Shown piece after piece: positions 57,660-64,000 of a DNA stretch of 64,000 nucleotides (position 1 is the stretch's first letter; every line of letters begins with the position of its first letter). The stretch spans positions 423,579,240-423,643,239 of the forward strand of contig OV050030.1 in the NCBI GenBank assembly GCA_920105625.2, given 5' to 3'. Origin of the DNA: Clusia tigrina. Its lineage: Eukaryota > Arthropoda > Insecta > Diptera > Clusiidae. The translations under genes were made by a program, and so were the position numbers. The notes under the pieces were generated by a model. It was not told the DNA's origin. It searched no databases and saw only the letters and a list, made by a program, of their open reading frames with translations.

Positions 57660-58380
57660 CAGAAATTCTGTGCTTATACAATGTTGCAATGCTTCTTATA
57701 TAGTTGTTCAACAGTGGTGGCGTGTATACGGACAGACATGAAGACAGGCCTTAAAACAGCTCCGGTAGTCAAGGCAGAATTACAGACTGACCAGCTGTGC
57801 TCTAAACTACCGGAGGGGTCGGCAGGTTGCGGATAGCTGAGGGGCCTGTAGCAGGTTCGCTGCGAATAAGTCTCTGACAAATAAGCAGTCCCCGACAATG
57901 AGCGACAGGAACGGAGGGTGTGGTACAAAAACTAGCAAATGTCCTATGATGTCTCTGTCACAGAGGCGAATCGGCGCTGCCCCTTAAAAAATAAGTGTCA
58001 AACCCTCCCAGCATAGGCTAGCAAACGGAACTACAAGAGGGGTTTCAATCCATGTTCGGTCGGCGGGGTCGGAAGAACCCTCGGACAATAGCACGTGGTG
58101 GCAACTACAACAGAATCGGGACGCATTAAGGGGATCGAATATTATAATAGGACGCCAGGGCCTAAGACCAGTAGTAACGATACGATACAGGTGTAACGAT
58201 ACTGGAAAACCTTTTGGAATGATGATTATGAGCTGACGGTCGATGGTATTCGCGGACCTCAGTAAGTCTCGGGTGAAACCGAGCTGAAATGGCTCCGCGG
58301 CAAATGTCATCACCACCACCGCATAAGAGATACTTCGAAAGACTGAGTACTAGCAACTAAGTGCGAGTCCCTGGATAGTG
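57660..58380. mobile_element. GC-rich block, probably 5' part of a retroelement
   Basis: Abrupt shift to GC-rich, CpG-containing sequence in AT-rich flanks ('gaggggtcggcaggttgcgg', 'gttcggtcggcggggtcgg'), with no intact ORF. Its texture matches the middle of the 466-bp retroposon at 47964. No direct homology block identified; classification is inference. Confidence 0.35.
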
Positions 58381-60280
58381 TTCCAGCCGATACCAGTTGA
58401 TGTAATATATGCATTTCGATGGACCATCGATTCCAAAACAGTACTTTTATCTATTTATTGTCGTTAGCATCCCATAACTTACAGTTTTTCATGTATGGTT
58501 CCCCAGTCTTCAACATATTCGATCGAGTCTTTGAATATTTATCACTCAACAAATTTTCACAAAAAAACTCTTCACAATTCCAACCTCACACATGAGTATG
58601 CTTTGCTTTTACACATGATGAGGTTTGATATAAAGTCAGCTGCCAAATGAAATCACTGACTGTGTGTGTGTTTTAGTGCTCTTGAATATTTAGGACGAGT
58701 GCTGGCACAACAAAGAAGTCGGCACAAATTAAATGCAATCTTCTTGATTCGCTCTCCACAATCAACTTTCAAAATCTTTTAAACTTTAACTTTAAGGTTT
58801 ACTCCATACTTGATGGCTGCCTATTATTCCATGGCATTAGAATGCAACTTGCTATGCTTTTTGGCATCAAATCTTACCAATTAATTAGACAAGCGGACAA
58901 CCTTGTGCGGCATAAAAGAAAAAGTCGCGCAATTCGTCACAATTATGACATTCACTTTGCGTTCGTTCGTTCTGGGAATGCGTTGTGTGTGCTATAATTA
59001 AAGTAATATATGGTAATAATCAGGGGCAAAAACAAAAGTGAACAGCATCAATCGAACCGATGCGCAGGGAGCAGAAGAGCAGCTGCTGTAGAATAATTGA
59101 AGGCTTCGATACTTAACTGGCACATGAAGAGCAAAGAGCACTGCCTCGTACGGTCATTTCGAGTAGTGGTGCTGTTTGGCTGCCTTCCCTCCTATCTCCC
59201 CCCAACCGAACTGGCAGCCGTGCAGAGCGGAATTATGCATTTACCCAAACCCTTCATTAGCGTATTAAGTATTTTTGCACTAATTAAACACACTCAGCCC
59301 GCGAGGTGACTGGGGGCATGTCAACAGCTCACTAGCCCACAACTTAGCCCGGTTTGCGAGCTCGTCAGCCCGTCTGCTGAGGGGCCACAGTCCGCCTTCC
59401 ATCCACCGACTGCCATGATGACACTTGCATCGAAATTCTGCAAATGCAGCGACAAGCGAGTGGCGTTCCCCAGCGGGCACCACCGCTGCAGTTAAGTTGC
59501 ATCTAATCTAATCGGTTGGCCACAGCGTCACGCAAGCCAGCAACTGATGAGCGTGAGTTTTATGGCCCGCGGCAAAACTAAAATTAAAAAAGAATTACCA
59601 TGAATGAGTTTGGCTACGCTTGGGAAGTGTGTGGATTTGTGGCGTCGTACGCCTTTGTTGTGCCTTCTGCCAGCGCACTGTGTGATATTTTTCCACTTTG
59701 AATTTGGTTTTATTTCGTTTTAATTTTCATTTTTGCCATGATCATGGGATTATGTTCTCTTTTTTTCTTGTTGTGTTAACATTTTTATGACTTTTGTAAT
59801 TGTTGCTTAAATGAAAACTCATTTTCATTTGGCACGATTTTATTTTGCAAGATTTCCTCCGTTTGCAAGCAATTTTTGTTTCTTGTGTTTTTCTTGCCAG
59901 ATCAGTGATCAAGTTTTTCTCCTCTTTCAGTTTTTGGTTAATTTTTTTGTGTCAGATTTCATCAGTTCTTCTTCCTTTATTGTGATCTTTCTTTGGGAGT
60001 GCCCTAATTTTCAGTGAGACAATTTGTTACCCAATATGGTGTAATTCCACGATGAACGCTCCTTTTTGTTACGTCACGCTCAGCTATAGTTTTTTTCAGC
60101 TTTTTGATGGTTGCTCTGATTACTCTATTAACTGTCAAAAACAAGACATGACACGACACCAAAGAATACCACAACCAATTGTGAGAGATCGCATCACACC
60201 CATATTAGGCCTGTTATTCCACTGAGTAATCTCACAAATCGTTTTAGTTTCATTTGATATTCACCCAGTTATCCTTCAGG
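58381..60280. other. Gene-free interval
   Basis: No gene recognised. 59090-59560 is GC-rich and repeat-poor, a candidate conserved or transcribed noncoding block. 59690-60000 is T-rich. Confidence 0.35.
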
Positions 60281-60774
60281 TACTAAACCGTCCTACTAAA
60301 CCGTGGTACTAAGTTGTGGTGCTTAACCATGGTACTAAACATTTGTGCTAAACCGTTCTACTAAACCGTCCTACTAAACCGTGGTACTAAATCGTGGTAC
60401 TAAACCGCGGTACTAAACCATGGTACTATGTCCGTGTTACAAAACGGTACTAAACCGCGGTACTAAATCGTGGTACTAAACCGTGGTACTAAACCGTGGT
60501 ACTAAACCGTGGCACTAAACCGTAGTACTAATCCGTGGTTCTAAACCGTGGCACTAAACCGTAGTACTAATCCGTGGTTCTAAACCGTGGTACTAAGTTG
60601 TGGTACTAAACCATGGTGCTAAATATTTGTGCTAAACATTGGTACTAAATGATGGTACTATTGGTGCTAAGCCGTGGTACTAAACATTGGTAGTAAACCA
60701 AAGAAGTAAACCGTGGTACTAAACCATGGTACTAACTATTGTTGTTAAGTCGTAGTCCTAACAGTGGTATTAAA
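60281..60774 (+). repeat. 13-bp minisatellite, roughly 35 units
   Basis: Consensus 'tactaaaccgtgg' tandemly repeated for almost 0.5 kb. Variants create palindromic centres: accgcggt, accatggt. Some units are lost or lengthened (for example 'atttgtgc' types near 60340 and 60628). Confidence 0.95.
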
Positions 60775-62255
60775 ATTTCAATAATTATAATATTTGAACT
60801 TTCCTTGGTCACCACCATAACTGATAGTTCTTACTATAATATTAGTTCGAGTACTTCGCTTTCCGGGTAAATATATTAACCTTATATAAAACCCAAGTAA
60901 TAATTCCATTAGTCCTATGATTCGGACCTGTTCAGGCGGCCCTTAACAGGTCTATGATATGTCAGGTTGAGAAACTTGATCGCAACCGCAATGTCGCCCA
61001 TTATTGTGGTAACAGCGGTTTTCAGTGGAAAGTCCTTGAATTGTACTACCTCATATGACCTGCATAAAGATTCCGTGAAATGTCAAATTATTAAACTTTC
61101 TTCGTACCTGCATTCTTCTATCTGGCTTTATTTGAATTTTCTCATATGGCATGAATTTATATATATTATATAGTATATATCTATTTATATCTCCTCATAT
61201 AATTCCTGTAAATTTAGTTTGAAAGATATTTACCTTCTTATATAACTTATATTTGAGTTCTCTGAACATGTTCTTACACTTTTTATATGTTCTCATATTT
61301 GCGTATTATAATGCTCTGCAATTATCATAGAACTAATATCAAGTGTATTGATCCAGAGTATAATGTATTTTCCTAAACTGAAAGCTTTGTTTGTTTGTAT
61401 CTTGTGAAGTTGTTAGGAGAGGGTCCAACACAAACGTTTCAAAACATGGGGGAAACATATATTATAAATACTGTAGTAAATTTCATATAATTGAAGGGAA
61501 CTATAAACAACGTAAGTGGGTAATTTGCTGAAAATATTCTATTTAGATAGTCTTGTCTAATTCTTGACTAATCAGGACATTACATAAATTACTATAAGTC
61601 CTTAGTGAAAGGTTCTTAATGATAAGACATTAAAGAAAGGCATTGAGTGATAAGTGAATACTGAAAAGGTATTATGAAAATCTCATTGGTGATTAGTCAT
61701 TAGTGAATAGTCATTACTGAAAAGTCAATAATAAAGAATCAATAGTGATAAGGGAAAAACGAAAATACATTATGGAAAACTCTTTGGTGATTAGTCATTA
61801 GTGAATAGTCTTAAATAATATGGTATGTTTCTCTCATACAACATCTATATATGCCTTCAATTATGCATTGAAGACGAGTCATCGTTTATGCTATCTCTTC
61901 ACCACCAACAACATTAGTTCCGGAATGTGACGAAACATCGTTTATGCTAACTCTTTCCCACCAACAAGATTAGTTCCAGAATGTGTTGGAACAACCTAGA
62001 AACAGCAGAAATTTATACTAGTAAGTGGAGTGTACTTTGTGGCTATTGAGTTGATTTGTGAGTTGTAGCAGAAGCAATAAGAGAGTTTAGGATGTTGATT
62101 GAAAGTTCTTCAAATTTGGTCACTCTAAATTCTTAAAATTATTGCTCAAGTGAATCATTGAAAATTATTTACTTAACACAATTAAGTGATCGAACTATAA
62201 TTCCGACTTATTTAGGTGATAATATTGTGAAATTCCTGAACACAATTCAGTGAAC
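60775..62255. other. Gene-free interval with small tandem duplications
   Basis: No gene. A 98-bp tandem duplication starts at 61671 and 61769 ('attatg(a/g)aaa...ggtgattagtcattagtg'). A second duplication of about 55 bp ('catcgtttatgcta' ... 'ttagttcc(g/a)gaatgtg') lies at about 61881-61990. Confidence 0.6.
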
Positions 62256-62266
62256 GAACTATAAGT

Positions 62267-63878
62267 TAGGATAGGTTACCCTGGCTGGCATAAAGCCACG
62301 CATGGACCGATTGGTATCGCTACCAGTTGGGGTCTGACCTTTATGCAGATTTCCAGTAGAAATCTTGTAGGATGTCAACGCATTTTGCGAATTTAAGCAG
62401 TGCTGTCAGCTCCATTCCTGAGATTTTTTCCAATCTCCCAAGTTGTGGGACTCCTAAGCATTCTAAGCGCATTTTTGATAACGCAGGACATATACAAAGG
62501 AGATACTCTAAAGTTTACCTTACTCCAACCTCCCTACATTTCCTACATTCGTCGTGTCCGTAATTCCTATCTTGTGTCCATGTGCCTCCAGTAAATTATG
62601 GCCTGTCATTGTGCCTATGATAGTTCTACAGTCTTTTCGCGAGAGCGCGAGTAAAAATCGCGTTTGTTTCCTATCGTGTACCTTACACATAACTTTTACA
62701 ATTTTGGAGGTGCTTAAGCTGTACCACCTGCCTACTCATGTGTCCGCCGCTTCCATTGAATAGTTCTTTAAGGGGTTTCTGTATGTCGTTTCCTTGTTCA
62801 AGTGGTAAATAGACAGCGTTTTTTGCAATCTCATCTGCTATTTCACTTCCTTATATGCCCTTATGACCAGGTACCCAATAGATCTGCAGTCTTCTATTTG
62901 CGACTAGTCTTTTTATGGCTTCCCGCCTCTGTAGGACATTTTTGGATTTTATATTGTATGAGTTAATCGCCTTTATCGCTGCCTGGCAGTCCACGTACAT
63001 GTTTATTTTTGAGTCATTTCCTATCTTGGTGTAGACTAGCTCAGCGGCTTTCCTGACAGCGAAGACTTCCGCTTGAAAGATACTGCTCTGGTCAGGCAGC
63101 TTTATAGGCTACCTAATTCCCAACTCTGAGCAGTATATGCCCGCTCCCACACCATCCATCGTTTTAGAGCCATCTTTGTAAAAGTTGAAGGTCCTTCGGC
63201 TGGGCCTCAGACCTTACGCCACCCCTCCCTCTTCAATTGTGATTCGATACCTTCTTTCCCAATTAAATCGTGGAGTCATGTAATCAGTGTTGCACAAACC
63301 CCTTCTGCCTATTGAGCTATGCCCGAAGGTGCTGTAAGTCTCCCCGCGGATTTCGCTGCAACATTTTCCGCCACAAGGTCGATAGGCGGCACGTTGAGTA
63401 CTGTTTCGAGAGCAGCCGTCCTTAGTGCGCCTGTTATGCAAAGTGCAGCGAGGCGCTGGATTCTTCCCATTGGCATTCTATATGTGGCTTTCTTTGTTGC
63501 AGTCCATCACACTAAAGTTCCATACAGTAAGATTGGTCTAACTATTGCGGTGTAACACCAGTGTATCAGCGAGGGAGAAAGACCCAAGTAACGCCTAACA
63601 TGCATATAGCGCGTGACTGGCCTTCTTCGCACTTTCCTCTACATTGAGCCTCCACATAAGCTTTTTGTCCAAAACAACTCCAAGGTACTTTGTGCGGTCT
63701 TTGAAAGTAAGTTCATTGTCGCCTAGCTTCGGAAAGTTCCACGCTGGGACCTTGTATTTTCTGGTAAAAAGTATCATGTCCGTTTTATGCGCGTTTACCT
63801 CCAAGCCTGCTCGAGACGCCCACTGGTGGACCGTTTTAAGAGTGTTGTTCATTACGTTACTGATGGTATCTGCTATTT
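62267..63878 (-). mobile_element. 1.6-kb 5'-truncated LINE with 11-bp target-site duplications
   Basis: Flanked by 'gaactataagt' at 62256-62266 and 63879-63889. On the minus strand the ORF2 end reads: RT thumb 'HQWASRAGLEVNAHKTDMIL' and 'KYLGVVLDKKLMW'; RNase H with 'FYKDGSKTMDG', 'QAEVFAVRKAAE', 'MYVDCQAAIKA' and 'YWVPGHKG'; then 'RKDCRTIIGTMTGHNLLEAH'; a broken CCHC knuckle ('DECRKCREVG', shifted frame, 'TLEYLLCICPA'); and 'LLKFAKCVDIL'. Several stops and shifts, for example a stop right after VPGHKGI, make it inactive. It ends in a short CTATCCTAAC-type tail. It is related to the fragment at 9360-10007. Confidence 0.93.
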
Positions 63879-63889
63879 GAACTATAAGT

Positions 63890-64000
63890 CCAGCTAATTT
63901 TCATGGGTCGGTCTTAAGTTGTGATATACAATGAATCGTTAATATACAATTAAGGCATCCTTATCAAGTCTTGCTAAAATAGTAAAGTTAGGCTGTGATT
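63890..64000. other. Window end, no feature
   Basis: AT-rich; nothing recognised. Confidence 0.3.

Overview
This is nuclear DNA of a higher dipteran insect. It is AT-rich and sparse in genes, with three spliced protein genes in 64 kb and many retroposon and transposon remnants, minisatellites and tRNA-derived SINEs. The three genes are two RR-1 chitin-binding cuticular proteins, one with a Gln-rich tail (exons within 1826-3557, + strand) and one with a Gly-rich tail (19381-21258, - strand), and a muscle troponin C (49061-50860, + strand). In Drosophila the Cpr47E cluster and TpnC47D are neighbours at 47D-E. The grouping therefore suggests the orthologous Muller C block, with Cpr47Ee-like, Cpr47Ef-like and TpnC47D-like genes. 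The wide spacing and the repeat content suggest a large-genome acalyptrate fly, most likely a tephritid fruit fly. The species assignment is inference.

Layout. 1-3557: decayed sequence and an R1-type LINE fragment just upstream of the Cpr47Ee-like gene, whose second visible intron carries a 66-bp minisatellite. 3558-19380: intergenic, with LINE 3' ends, SINEs, a 442-bp piggyBac-type deletion derivative flanked by TTAA, a higher-order satellite (12.06-13.15 kb), a LINE with clean target-site duplications (14.04-14.81 kb) and a 33-bp minisatellite (17.29-17.75 kb). 19381-21258: the Cpr47Ef-like gene, convergent with the first gene, with a candidate first exon, a short tandem repeat and a TATA-like box at its 5' end. 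21.3-49.0 kb: a gene-free interval of almost 28 kb holding SINEs, short retroposons, a palindrome inside one copy of a duplicated segment, small inverted-repeat elements and several LINE carboxy-terminal fragments. 49061-50860: troponin C in four coding exons. 50.9-64 kb: gene-free, with LINE and SINE insertions, a 378-bp inverted-repeat element, a 13-bp minisatellite of about 0.5 kb and a 1.6-kb 5'-truncated LINE with 11-bp target-site duplications.

Together the genes belong to the exoskeleton and muscle programme: the cuticular proteins bind chitin in the secreted cuticle, and troponin C is the calcium switch of the thin filament. Nothing in the sequence links them in one pathway; their neighbourhood looks like inherited synteny. 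I found no ordinary tRNA or rRNA gene, no CRISPR array and no operon-like structure. The most informative non-genic signals are the retroposon families, several datable by target-site duplications, and the tandem and inverted duplications.
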